A DNA stretch of 64,000 nucleotides from Sphingobacterium tabacisoli (GTDB taxonomy: Bacteria > Bacteroidota > Bacteroidia > Sphingobacteriales > Sphingobacteriaceae), in the NCBI RefSeq assembly GCF_017908035.1, contig NZ_JAEQMU010000004.1, positions 1 through 64,000 of the forward strand, written 5' to 3'. Below are positions 18,065 through 26,824 of the stretch, piece after piece. The position numbers and the translations under genes were made by a program. The notes beneath the pieces were generated by a model. The model was not told where the DNA came from, did no database searches, and saw only the letters and a list, made by a program, of their open reading frames with translations. Positions within the stretch are counted from its first letter, which is position 1. Every line of letters begins with the position of its first letter.

Positions 18065-19135
18065 TTAGCGAAACTTTCGTTGGTACCAGACAACAGCACC
18101 GCTGATGATCAGAAAAACGGCAAATAAAGTAACTCCAAATGCTATAACCCTTCCCAATAATCCGCCTATCTGTCCCGAATGGATGTTATAATTCATAGCC
18201 TTCACTTTGTCGCCCATACTTCTTTCCTTCGAATACACACCTTGAAGCAACTGTCCATCATCAGGATTAAAATAAAGTATCTCCCGACGCCCTAACTTAT
18301 CTTCATATTTAGCAATAAACATGAAGACATTATTTGACTTCCCTGGAAAAAAAATATTTACTTCTTCAACTTCAGAAAACTGTTTTAATGTATAGTCCAG
18401 TGATTTTTGAATTACTTCATCTTCTCGCGCTGTTGCGATAGCCTTCGGTATATGTCGCGAAGTCTGTTCCGATCCTGTCAACCAATATACCCCTTGCTCA
18501 AACCAATTAAAAGACATCATTAGACCACTCAGGCATATAAACAACAAGAACACCGATGCGTAAAAACCTCCGTTCTTATGCCATTGAAAATTCAAAAACT
18601 TCCAGCTCCCTTTCCACGGCAAATAGAATACCTTTCTCCAAGTACTACGTACAGACGGCCACCATAACCAGATCCCTGTAATAAGCAGTGGGACGCATGC
18701 TAAAGTCGACCACGCAACGATCTTACCACCCAATTTTCCCATACCTAACTGCGTATGTAGAGACCAAGCCATCAAAAAAGGATCCATCTTCGTATCTGTC
18801 TTTCCTAGTAGGACTCCAGAATAGGGATTGATATACAGCAGATGTTGTCCATACATATACACTTTGACCGATCTGTCGGCCTGCTGACTGACCACAATCT
18901 CCCTAACCTTGGTTGTGGTATGATAGCCCTCCGCTATCTCCGAAATACGATCGACAGATAACCTTACCATATCTTTGGGCGCCTCAACATAGAGAAGGTG
19001 AGGATATACAACACTCCTAATCTCCCGCTGAAAAGTATATACACATCCGCTCAGTGCTACGATTACAAGGACTATACCTACCAATAGCCCCATTATTCCA
19101 TGAACTTCCCTAACTAGTTTTCTCGATTTATTCAT
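18065..19135 (-). CDS. PepSY-domain inner-membrane protein of the heme operon
   Basis: This 356-residue protein has the PepSY-associated transmembrane layout: a first helix near residues 13-35 (GIMGLLVGIVLVIVALSGC), a periplasmic PepSY region, two middle helices (about 145-165 and 190-215) and a last helix before QRKFR. Conserved WSLHTQLGMGKLGG and NIHSGQIGGLLGR carry the histidines that may bind heme in these proteins. Relatives such as Bacteroides XusC and Pseudomonas FoxB/FpvG act as inner-membrane reductases that free iron from chelates. It is first in the operon. The ATG is only about 10 bases from a -7-like element, so its leader would be very short. Confidence 0.8.
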   Translation of the reverse strand: MNKSRKLVREVHGIMGLLVGIVLVIVALSGCVYTFQREIRSVVYPHLLYVEAPKDMVRLSVDRISEIAEGYHTTTKVREIVVSQQADRSVKVYMYGQHLLYINPYSGVLLGKTDTKMDPFLMAWSLHTQLGMGKLGGKIVAWSTLACVPLLITGIWLWWPSVRSTWRKVFYLPWKGSWKFLNFQWHKNGGFYASVFLLFICLSGLMMSFNWFEQGVYWLTGSEQTSRHIPKAIATAREDEVIQKSLDYTLKQFSEVEEVNIFFPGKSNNVFMFIAKYEDKLGRREILYFNPDDGQLLQGVYSKERSMGDKVKAMNYNIHSGQIGGLLGRVIAFGVTLFAVFLIISGAVVWYQRKFR

Positions 19136-19143
19136 AACGTCGA

Positions 19144-19175
19144 CAAAACTAATAATAATTATTAGATAGACCTAA
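19144..19175 (-). promoter_or_regulatory. Iron-type promoter and operators of the heme operon
   Basis: On the minus strand TAGTTTTG (19144-19151) fits the -7 consensus. Overlapping it is a perfect 8-1-8 palindrome, CTAATAAT-A-ATTATTAG (19149-19165). Its 7-1-7 core matches the classic Fur box TGATAATnATTATCA at 12 of 14 defined positions. Upstream lies TTAGG-TCTA-TCTAA (19162-19175), close to a DtxR-type dyad and shared with the promoter near 43371. Fur control is inferred. Confidence 0.5.
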
Positions 19176-19221
19176 CTTTAATTACACAAAATAAAAACAA
19201 TTTATTTTTAATTAGCTAAAA

Positions 19222-19258
19222 CAAAAAAAGACCACTGGGTTATTCCCAATGGTCTTTT
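19222..19258 (-). terminator. Terminator of the rhodanese gene
   Basis: GACCACTGGG and CCCAATGGTC form a 10-bp stem with one mismatch and loop TTATT. It is flanked by A and T runs, so it can work both ways, but the longer T-run is on the minus strand after the rhodanese gene. Confidence 0.75.
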
Positions 19259-19282
19259 CATCCTACAGTCACTATCAAACAA

Positions 19283-19612
19283 CTAATCCTGTCCCCTATT
19301 TTCTACCATATCTTTTACCTGTTGCCAAGCTCCACCATTGATTACCCTATGATATCCAGCCTTCTTCAATACTCCCTTAGCCTGTCTACTACGCATTCCA
19401 CTTCTACAGAACACCACTATCACCTCTTTCCCTTCAAATTTTTCCAATTGTGCAGGTAATGTACCCAAAGGGATATTAACTGCTCTTGATACGCTCCCTG
19501 ACGCAAATTCTTCAGGACTACGCACATCAACTAAAAACACCTCTCCCTTTAATGCTTCTCTTAACATTTCATTACCTCCGTTTCCAAATATCTTTTTTAT
19601 AAAACCTATCAT
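19283..19612 (-). CDS. Single-domain rhodanese-like protein
   Basis: This 109-residue protein consists almost entirely of one rhodanese domain. VFLVDVRSPEEFASGSV is the typical opening. VVFCRSGMRSRQA carries the active-site cysteine loop CRSGMR, and VINGGAWQQV is the usual end. Such proteins transfer sulfane sulfur between donors such as thiosulfate or persulfides and an acceptor. No signal peptide is evident, although the first residues are mildly hydrophobic (MIGFIKKIFG). It is a monocistronic gene with a terminator directly downstream and a conspicuous 9-8-9 inverted repeat in its promoter, so it is probably controlled by a dedicated regulator that is not encoded next door. Confidence 0.88.
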   Translation of the reverse strand: MIGFIKKIFGNGGNEMLREALKGEVFLVDVRSPEEFASGSVSRAVNIPLGTLPAQLEKFEGKEVIVVFCRSGMRSRQAKGVLKKAGYHRVINGGAWQQVKDMVENRGQD

Positions 19613-19647
19613 ATTCTACTTTTTTATCTCTCCAATAAGCAACAAAC

Positions 19648-19690
19648 CAAAGATATACAACAACTAACTTATGCAGAGCAACATAAGTTA
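19648..19690 (-). promoter_or_regulatory. Rhodanese promoter with inverted-repeat operator
   Basis: TATCTTTG (minus strand, 19648-19655) is a -7 element. A TTG at 19679-19681 could be the -33. It lies inside the spacer of a perfect inverted repeat, TAACTTATG-N8-CATAAGTTA (19665-19690). A regulator bound there would overlap RNA polymerase. Confidence 0.45.
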
Positions 19691-19800
19691 CACTTACCTA
19701 TATTTATGCCATCAGCTATCACAGCATACTTTCTTTATAGAAAAATCCATGTGGACAAAGAGTTCCACAACATTCGATTCTATAACACAACGCAATTCTA

Positions 19801-19831
19801 TTGCACATAGAAGTGAATTTATGTAGGTTTG
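19801..19831 (+). promoter_or_regulatory. Promoter of the DMT exporter gene
   Basis: TTG at 19801-19803 and TAGGTTTG at 19824-19831 are separated by 20 bases, matching the Bacteroidota -33/-7 arrangement well. Transcription would start near 19838, about 20 bases before the ATG. Confidence 0.55.
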
Positions 19832-19859
19832 TCCTAAATCTAAAACAATACCCCTATTT

Positions 19860-20777
19860 ATGAAGATCACCCAACGCGCATTTTTACTAGGACTATTATC
19901 AGCTCTATTTTTTGCAGTGACCTTTGTGGTCAATAGACTCATGTCTGTAGAAGGTGGTAGTTGGATATGGAGCGCCTCCTTACGTTTTTACTGGATGCTC
20001 CCTTTCTTCCTAGTTATTGTCATACTCCGCAATAATCTAAAGCCCCTCTTTAGCGCCATAAGACAGAAGCCCCTACCTTGGTTGTTATGGAGTACAATTG
20101 GATTTGGGATTTTCTATGCTCCCCTGACCTATGCAGCGGTATTCAGTCCATCCTGGCTCGTTGCCAGCACTTGGCAGATTACCATTATTGCAGGAATGAT
20201 ACTTGCTCCCTTTATTAACAAGAATCATCAATCTGCCAATTCAAAAAGCACCTATATCTTTTCGGCAATCATACTCTTAGGCATAGCCATCATGCAGATC
20301 CAAGCTCTCCAATCGGTAGGCATCACAAATCTCTTATCGGGCTTTTTATGGGTTTTGGTAGCCGCATTTGCATACCCTTTAGGTAATCGGAAAATGATGC
20401 AGCTAACAGATGGGCAACTCGACGTATACCAACGTATATTAGGAATGATATTGTGTAGTATCCCCTTTTGGATTGGTTTAAATCTCTACGGCTACTCTTC
20501 GGGGCATCCCTCACCTTCCGGCAATCAACTCCTACAGACCTTAATTGTAGCGGTATTCTCCGGCGTTATTGCTACTGTTCTTTTCTTCACCGCAACCGAT
20601 ATGGTTCGCAAAGATGAAAAAGGATTGGCCAAAATAGAGGCTACACAGTCGGCAGAAGTCGTATTTGCTGTGATCGGTGAAATTGTCATTTTACAGAGTC
20701 CCCTTCCCGACAGCTATGCCCTGATAGGAATGCTACTGGTCATTATTGGCATGTCTTTACACAGTTTAAAAAAGTAA
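19860..20777 (+). CDS. DMT-superfamily membrane exporter (EmrE/EamA type)
   Basis: This 305-residue protein has about ten transmembrane segments, starting LLGLLSALFFAVTFVVNRLM, in the two-fold repeat typical of the drug/metabolite transporter superfamily. The early GGSWIWSASLRFYWMLPFF and later QITIIAGMILAPFI and AFAYPLGNRKMMQ resemble the multidrug-resistance efflux subfamily (EmrE-like, ten-helix form) more than plain EamA carriers. Substrates of this group are poorly known. A consensus-like promoter precedes it. The porin-like gene begins 80 bp downstream on the same strand, so co-transcription is possible, but no functional link is evident. Confidence 0.82.
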   Translation: MKITQRAFLLGLLSALFFAVTFVVNRLMSVEGGSWIWSASLRFYWMLPFFLVIVILRNNLKPLFSAIRQKPLPWLLWSTIGFGIFYAPLTYAAVFSPSWLVASTWQITIIAGMILAPFINKNHQSANSKSTYIFSAIILLGIAIMQIQALQSVGITNLLSGFLWVLVAAFAYPLGNRKMMQLTDGQLDVYQRILGMILCSIPFWIGLNLYGYSSGHPSPSGNQLLQTLIVAVFSGVIATVLFFTATDMVRKDEKGLAKIEATQSAEVVFAVIGEIVILQSPLPDSYALIGMLLVIIGMSLHSLKK

Positions 20778-20857
20778 GCCTCTTATTACAATAACAATTT
20801 GGAGTTCAAACATAATCTTTCGAAATTCGTACCGGCTGGATTCACAGCCATTAAGCT

Positions 20858-22069
20858 ATGAAAACGTATCCAACATTCCTGAAAACAGCATTTTCCAAAG
20901 CACTGATGGTTTCACTACTCTCATCGGCTACGATCTGTAGTTATGCTCAGAATTCAGCAGACTCCATCGAGATGAGAATCAGGCCCTATGCTGGGCTACG
21001 AGGACATGCCGCCATCTACGACGGTAAGATGGACATCCAGGAAAATGCCTCACGCATAGGAACCGAAGTAGCAATGAAAAAAGGAAAACTGGGATTCGTT
21101 GCAGCAGCAGAACTTCAGGTCAATCTCTTACGTGGAGGTTCTAGTTTCAATGCTGACGGTAGTTTGTCCGGAGGCTTTCTAACCATACAGTCTGGACAGA
21201 ACCAACAGGTTTTTGGCAATAGGCTCGGCTATTTAGGCGTAGAGTTTGAACGTCTTGGCCAACTTACTTTTGGTAAACAATGGAGCGTGTACCGTGATGT
21301 CACTGCTTACACCGATCGTTTTAATGTTTTTGGTTCCAAAGGTTCGGCTACTTTCATAGGAGGTACGGACGGAGGATCCAATGGAACCGGCCGTGCCGAC
21401 CAGTCTATTATCTATCGTAATCAGATCGGACGTTTCTATCTCGGCGGACAACTACAAGCCCGCGGTGCCAATAACCATCGCTTTATTGATGGCTTTGGTG
21501 CCTCTGCTCAAATGCAGATTATTCCAGAACTACGCATCGGAGCTGCCTTCAATAAAGCTTTCCTCAGCGACAACCTCATCAATGATGGTAAAATACTAGG
21601 CCTTTCCGACCAACCCATCTATATCACCTTAGGAGCTGATTTTAAGGGCAAAAAAATAGATTTCAGCGCAGTAGCTATACTACAAAAAAATGGGGACTTT
21701 ACACAGGGTAGCTATACTGATCCCTTAGGACAACATGTCACCCCTACCGTAGTATTCGATGCCAAAGGGCTTGAACTATTCACCAAATACAAACTGAACA
21801 AACTATCCTTACTGGCCGGTTATAACTTATATCTTCCTTCTTTCCAATCCGGCAACAATACCAGTATTCCTACTCCTATTGATAAGGGCTTCCAAAGAAA
21901 CGACCTGATCCTAGGTATATCCTATCAACCGATACGCTTTGTACAGTTCTATAGCGAACAGCGTATTTCAAATGGCAGAACCGCGCTTGGAGCAAAAGAA
22001 GGCGCCGTCTTCACCATGGGTATGAAAATAGATCTATCCACCCAGTTATCAAAAATGTTGGTATTGTAA
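20858..22069 (+). CDS. Porin-like outer-membrane beta-barrel protein
   Basis: This 403-residue protein has a signal peptide cleaved after about residue 30 (ICSYAQ). The rest alternates short amphipathic strands with glycine-rich turns, as in general Gram-negative porins. Segments such as SRIGTEVAMKKGKLGFVAAAE, RLGYLGVEFERLGQLTFGKQ and FYSEQRISN resemble the trimeric porin family. The YRDVTAYTDRFNVFG stretch would be the constriction loop. It lacks TonB and plug domains, so passive diffusion of small solutes is the likely role. The sequence ends KMLVL rather than with the usual terminal aromatic residue, a minor oddity. A YaiO-like barrel gene follows after 67 bp. Confidence 0.7.
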   Translation: MKTYPTFLKTAFSKALMVSLLSSATICSYAQNSADSIEMRIRPYAGLRGHAAIYDGKMDIQENASRIGTEVAMKKGKLGFVAAAELQVNLLRGGSSFNADGSLSGGFLTIQSGQNQQVFGNRLGYLGVEFERLGQLTFGKQWSVYRDVTAYTDRFNVFGSKGSATFIGGTDGGSNGTGRADQSIIYRNQIGRFYLGGQLQARGANNHRFIDGFGASAQMQIIPELRIGAAFNKAFLSDNLINDGKILGLSDQPIYITLGADFKGKKIDFSAVAILQKNGDFTQGSYTDPLGQHVTPTVVFDAKGLELFTKYKLNKLSLLAGYNLYLPSFQSGNNTSIPTPIDKGFQRNDLILGISYQPIRFVQFYSEQRISNGRTALGAKEGAVFTMGMKIDLSTQLSKMLVL

Positions 22070-22136
22070 ATGATTAATTAGCTGTCTATATTTTATTATC
22101 TTTATCTTACATTTTACGAGGAACTAACATCACCCT

Positions 22137-23399
22137 ATGTCAACACACCTTTCTAACCAGAAAACATGGAGATTTTTTCTGGTTCTCCTATTGATTCTCC
22201 CTTTTAACACCCGGGGGCAGGAGCACAGTCTTAGTTCAGACGAACTTTTTCTCCGGGCCCGTCATGAAGCTTTTGAACAAAAAGACTATCCTCGAGCGAT
22301 TATGCTCAGCAAGCGGGCTTTAGAAAAATCTCCAAACTACACCGACATCCGCGTATTCTTAGGTCGATTGTATACCTGGTCGGACAAAATTGACTCGGCA
22401 CGCACGGTCTTCGAAAAATTAGATCAAGAAAAAGTCGAAGATGAAGATTTTTTTGTTGCATACGCTTCCCTAGAATATTGGAATGATAACTCAACAAAAG
22501 CCAATTCATTATTAGATAAAGGGTTGAATTATCATCCTGAATCTGAAAATCTACTTTTATTAAAAAGCAAAGTAAACTACAGCAACAATAATTACACAGT
22601 AGCCGAGCAAACCATAAATCGCTTGCTAAAGCTCAACCCCAAACACACCGAAGCACGGTCACTATCCAAGAACATACAGGAATATTTGGCTAAAAATGCT
22701 ATCGGATTGACATATAACTTCGCCCATTTCGATAAACAATTTGACGATAATTGGCATATTGTCGGTTTGAGTTACAAACGGTTAACTCCTATCGGCTCCA
22801 TGATTTTCCGGACCAACTACGCTAACAAGTTTGCGGACAATGGAGTACAATTTGAACTGGAGGCCTATCCAAGACTATCCAAAATGTTCTATCTCTATGT
22901 AGGAGCAGGCTATTCTGACAATGTGGGTATCTTTCCTAAATACAGAACAGGGGTATCAATATACGCCAATCTACCACACAGTTTTGAAGGAGAAATTGGA
23001 TATCGGCAGCTTTATTTCAGCAACAATATATGGATGTATACCGCTTCTGTAGGTAAATATTATCAAAACTTTTGGTTCAATCTAAAAACCTATCTTACTC
23101 CAGATAACAAAAACATTTCACAGTCTTACGCAGGCACGATACGTTATTACACCAAAGGAGCCAATGACTACCTTGGTTTTATTTTGGGTACCGGTTTAAG
23201 TCCGGAAGAGAACCGGAGTAACCTCCTAGACAATAATATTTACAAATTAAAGACCTTTAAAGTGGGAGCTGAATATAACTTTTCCATAAACAGAACAAAC
23301 TTATTCTCGGTATCATCTACGTATTATAATCAAGAGTTCAGGCCAAAAGAAAAAGGCAATCAGTACGACTTTACAGTAGGTTATATTAAAACATTTTAA
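22137..23399 (+). CDS. YaiO-like outer-membrane protein: TPR domain plus beta-barrel
   Basis: This 420-residue protein has a signal peptide (FFLVLLLILPFNTRGQ) and an N-terminal helical region of about four TPR-like repeats (about residues 35-185). A C-terminal beta-barrel matching the YaiO family follows, about 225 residues, starting near IGLTYNFAHFDKQFDDNW and ending with the aromatic DFTVGYIKTF. A periplasmic TPR domain on an outer-membrane barrel is the plan used by polysaccharide exporters such as PgaA, BcsC and AlgK/AlgE. Its stop codon overlaps that of the GT2 synthase gene by 4 bp in convergent orientation, and I infer that it is the export pore for that synthase. Direct evidence of transport is not in the sequence. 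Confidence 0.8.
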   Translation: MSTHLSNQKTWRFFLVLLLILPFNTRGQEHSLSSDELFLRARHEAFEQKDYPRAIMLSKRALEKSPNYTDIRVFLGRLYTWSDKIDSARTVFEKLDQEKVEDEDFFVAYASLEYWNDNSTKANSLLDKGLNYHPESENLLLLKSKVNYSNNNYTVAEQTINRLLKLNPKHTEARSLSKNIQEYLAKNAIGLTYNFAHFDKQFDDNWHIVGLSYKRLTPIGSMIFRTNYANKFADNGVQFELEAYPRLSKMFYLYVGAGYSDNVGIFPKYRTGVSIYANLPHSFEGEIGYRQLYFSNNIWMYTASVGKYYQNFWFNLKTYLTPDNKNISQSYAGTIRYYTKGANDYLGFILGTGLSPEENRSNLLDNNIYKLKTFKVGAEYNFSINRTNLFSVSSTYYNQEFRPKEKGNQYDFTVGYIKTF

Positions 23400-26300
23400 T
23401 GTTTTGATATAACCTTTTCAAAATATCTAGCGTAAATACTATCTGGCAGCACCTGCTTTCTTGTATAGAACAACTTATTAGCACGCTTGAATGCGTCGAA
23501 CCGATGCGTTATCACCTCTTGTACAGCAGCATCAGACAGAGGCTCTTCGTCAAGCTTACCATCCAGTTTATACAAATGTCCATCTGATAGATGATAATTT
23601 CCATACACAAAGTCAATCAGCTGATTTTTACTTTGCATCATCCCCATCCCTATACTGCGATTGGACGGACCTTCGGACAATCCTCTACCAATCCAGGTCA
23701 CCTGATCAGGCGTATGCAACTGATAGTTGGCCCTATAATAAGCCAAGAGCGAAGGAGTTACATCAAAATGGCTCACTGTATTTTTAAATGTATGTGCAGA
23801 TTTCAATAAAGGAGAATAAATCAACAACGGCACGTGATAACGGTCTATTTTACTTTCTAAAGGAATTTCAGGCATAGCATGATCCCCTGTAATCAAGAAT
23901 AATGTATTGTTAAAATCAGGACGCTTTTTATATGCTTCAAAAAATGCTCGAAGTGCATCATCTAGATTCAAGACCGATACCAACTGCTTCCTATTCTCCA
24001 TTGCCCATTTCTTATTATCCAAAGAAAGATCAGCTTGAGCTACTCTCCGATCAAACATCATTTCATAATGTTCTGCATTATTAATCAAAAACGGATTGTG
24101 GGTAGAAAGTGTTAATAACACATTCAAATAGGGTTGAGACATTACCTTTTGTGTCTCCAAAGTCTTCGCAAATACCGCTTGATCCTCGTACCCCCAACTT
24201 TCTCCTCCATTACCAGGTAGTTTTTTATAGGGTGGTCCAAAAGTCCATTGGTCAATCAAGGTATCCACTTGACTATACAGGATGAACTTTTTCATAAAAT
24301 CAAAATCTGAGTTTCCTCCATAATAAAATCCAGTATGAAAACCATTTTTCTTTAAGACATTAAACAGGTTAAAATGATTGGGCAATACATCTTGCTCCAA
24401 GAAACCATGGGTAGCAAAAGGTAGAGAGCCCATCAGACTAGGCAATACAGAAAATGTCCTCCCCGAAGTACTTAAATTATTAGGCCAATACAACGATTGT
24501 TGTGATAGAGAATCAATAAAAGGCGTAAAGCAACCGATATAGCCCGAAGCCGAACTATAAGCATGTCCCAATCCCTCCACAAGAATAACAACCAAATTCG
24601 GAGTGGCCGGAGCTTGATTAAAATAAGGTCCCAACATATCCTTCGTATCTTCTCCCCTCAAAAAAGGGTAATCCCCATCAGTCCCGACTAAATCTAAAGA
24701 TTCCTCCCCTAGGACAGAAGCGATTTCAGGGTGATCCTGCAGATAGTTTGACAGATTTGAAGACAAAAAATAACGCCACTTGCTCCGCTCCGCATTCTCA
24801 ACGAATTCTTCTGAGGAAGGTACTTTCCCTAAAAGAGATCTTAAGGGTACAAAACACGTTGTCACGCCCATTATCAACAATATGAGCCCTACATACAAAT
24901 TCTTAGTCCGCCATTTACTAGAAATCCATAATGGCGTAACTACAAACAAAATCAAGGAGATTAACAATCCGATATTTGTCCAACTTAACATACCACTCGC
25001 TTCTAAGATCTGCTTCATCTCTATTGCACTGTAGTAGTACATATCCGCGCCTAACAGATTTCGGGATTCTGAAAAATACAGAAACAGCACAAATTGCATT
25101 AATACGATAAAAGCAAAAGATGCTATCGCAAAACCCCTGGCAAAAGAACGACTGATAAAACTAAAAAGTAGATAAATTAACGCACCTCCCGATACAATTT
25201 GAAACCCCAAATGTAGATTATCTATAAAAAGATTCCATCCAATCGGAAAATCAGCCAATTGTGTAAAATTGTAACCATACCACCAGCGTTCTACACCAAC
25301 AGCCAACACATAAAAAAGAAGAAAAACAATTGCTATAGGCACATAATTTCTCAAGGCATCGTCTAATTGAAATCGGACCTGCTGCCCCCATGACTTTCCT
25401 TCTACCCCTTGTTGAAACCCCTGACGGGTCATCTCCCCCCAGCCGTGTTTATTCCGGAAATAATCCACAGCGCCTCGAACACCCGCCTTAACAACAATTG
25501 GATGAAAATAAAATGGTTCTAGTATAGCTGTAGCGATAAGTTTGGACAGGTCTTTACGTTTAGTATAGACCTGATGCCCTACTAAATCAATCAACACGGC
25601 ATAGATAGAATACAAAATACCGGAAGACACAACCAAAGCAAACAGTGCAAAGAAAAATGGCCAGTTAATAATACCCAATATCCAAAATACCAGAAAGATA
25701 AAATACCCTGTAAACTCTACTAAAGGCCCCAAAAACTCAAAGAAAAACCAATAAGGAATACTCACCATCCCCAGACGTCCATACCGTGGATTGAATAACA
25801 ACTTGCGATGCTTCCATAGTGTCTCCATCGTACCACGCATCCAGCGGTTACGTTGTTTTTTTAAGACTTCTTTGGTCTCTGGAACTTCTGTCCAACATAA
25901 TGGATCAGGAATATTCACAACCTCATACAGCAACTTATGTTCCTCCATGTAGCGACGCATACGAACTACCAGTTCCATATCCTCACCAACAGTCTTACTA
26001 TCATAGCCGCCGCAGGCCAATACAATCTCTTTGTCAAAAGCACCAAATGCTCCTGAAATCAAAATTAGCCCAGAGGCCCTCGACCAAGCCATCCGTCCTA
26101 AAACAAATGCCCGAATATATTCTAGTGCCTGTGTACGTCCCAACCAGGACTTAGGCAGATTAACCTGAACTACTTTCCCATTTTCAATCTGACAATTATT
26201 TGCTAAGCGAATCACACCGCCACAGGCTATTACACGTTTTTTCGTTTGCTCCAAAAATGGCTTTGCTAGTTTTAAAATAGCATCTTGCTCCAAAATACAG

Positions 26301-26824
26301 TCTACATCGATACAGACAATATATTCTCCAGAAGAAATATTAACCCCTACATTTAAGGCATCTGCTTTGCCACCATTTACCTTATCTACAACAAGTAACT
26401 TTTTAAATGCCGGATTTTTACTTCTGTAGACGCCCTGTACTTCTTTCGTAGGTACCGTTCCCTGAATAAAAAATGATACCCTTTCTAAATCATAAGCCGC
26501 TATAAGTTGATCCATCGAGTCATCACGACTCCCATCATTAACGATGATGATTTCTAGATTATGGTAATAAATAGACAAGAGGGAACGTACATTTTCCACA
26601 ATTGTTTTACCTTCATTAAATGCTGGTGCGATTACACTAAAGCGCGGCGCATTCGGATTCGTTGCGATCAGGTTATAATCTGTAAATGTGTTTTCATGTT
26701 TATATCTTAATACAGCACCATAGGCATACAATCCTATCCAACCATATATCAAAAAAACAGCTATAGAATATAAAATGAATAACCAGATTATAATCTCATA
26801 AAGAATATGTGCAAACTCTAACAT
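23396..26824 (-). CDS. GT2 polysaccharide synthase fused to LtaS/sulfatase-type transferase
   Basis: This 1142-residue membrane protein has two catalytic modules. Residues 60 to about 340 are a processive family-2 glycosyltransferase: FSVIAPAFNEGKT, DVD at 173-175, GED at 280-282 and the QRNRW translocation motif at 324-328. It is preceded by one to two membrane helices and followed by several. Residues 490-660 add about five more helices. From about 740 comes an alkaline-phosphatase-superfamily domain like LtaS or phosphoethanolamine transferases, with a metal-ligand E750 in ILVEGLG, a likely nucleophile T790 in STSGRT, GGNSDFD, and a late GDH metal site. I infer that it makes a polymer and decorates it with a phospho-substituent at the outer face. 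The start overlaps the HEAT gene by 7 bp, so translation is coupled. Such a fusion is unusual; separate genes are more common. Confidence 0.82.
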   Translation of the reverse strand: MLEFAHILYEIIIWLFILYSIAVFLIYGWIGLYAYGAVLRYKHENTFTDYNLIATNPNAPRFSVIAPAFNEGKTIVENVRSLLSIYYHNLEIIIVNDGSRDDSMDQLIAAYDLERVSFFIQGTVPTKEVQGVYRSKNPAFKKLLVVDKVNGGKADALNVGVNISSGEYIVCIDVDCILEQDAILKLAKPFLEQTKKRVIACGGVIRLANNCQIENGKVVQVNLPKSWLGRTQALEYIRAFVLGRMAWSRASGLILISGAFGAFDKEIVLACGGYDSKTVGEDMELVVRMRRYMEEHKLLYEVVNIPDPLCWTEVPETKEVLKKQRNRWMRGTMETLWKHRKLLFNPRYGRLGMVSIPYWFFFEFLGPLVEFTGYFIFLVFWILGIINWPFFFALFALVVSSGILYSIYAVLIDLVGHQVYTKRKDLSKLIATAILEPFYFHPIVVKAGVRGAVDYFRNKHGWGEMTRQGFQQGVEGKSWGQQVRFQLDDALRNYVPIAIVFLLFYVLAVGVERWWYGYNFTQLADFPIGWNLFIDNLHLGFQIVSGGALIYLLFSFISRSFARGFAIASFAFIVLMQFVLFLYFSESRNLLGADMYYYSAIEMKQILEASGMLSWTNIGLLISLILFVVTPLWISSKWRTKNLYVGLILLIMGVTTCFVPLRSLLGKVPSSEEFVENAERSKWRYFLSSNLSNYLQDHPEIASVLGEESLDLVGTDGDYPFLRGEDTKDMLGPYFNQAPATPNLVVILVEGLGHAYSSASGYIGCFTPFIDSLSQQSLYWPNNLSTSGRTFSVLPSLMGSLPFATHGFLEQDVLPNHFNLFNVLKKNGFHTGFYYGGNSDFDFMKKFILYSQVDTLIDQWTFGPPYKKLPGNGGESWGYEDQAVFAKTLETQKVMSQPYLNVLLTLSTHNPFLINNAEHYEMMFDRRVAQADLSLDNKKWAMENRKQLVSVLNLDDALRAFFEAYKKRPDFNNTLFLITGDHAMPEIPLESKIDRYHVPLLIYSPLLKSAHTFKNTVSHFDVTPSLLAYYRANYQLHTPDQVTWIGRGLSEGPSNRSIGMGMMQSKNQLIDFVYGNYHLSDGHLYKLDGKLDEEPLSDAAVQEVITHRFDAFKRANKLFYTRKQVLPDSIYARYFEKVISKH

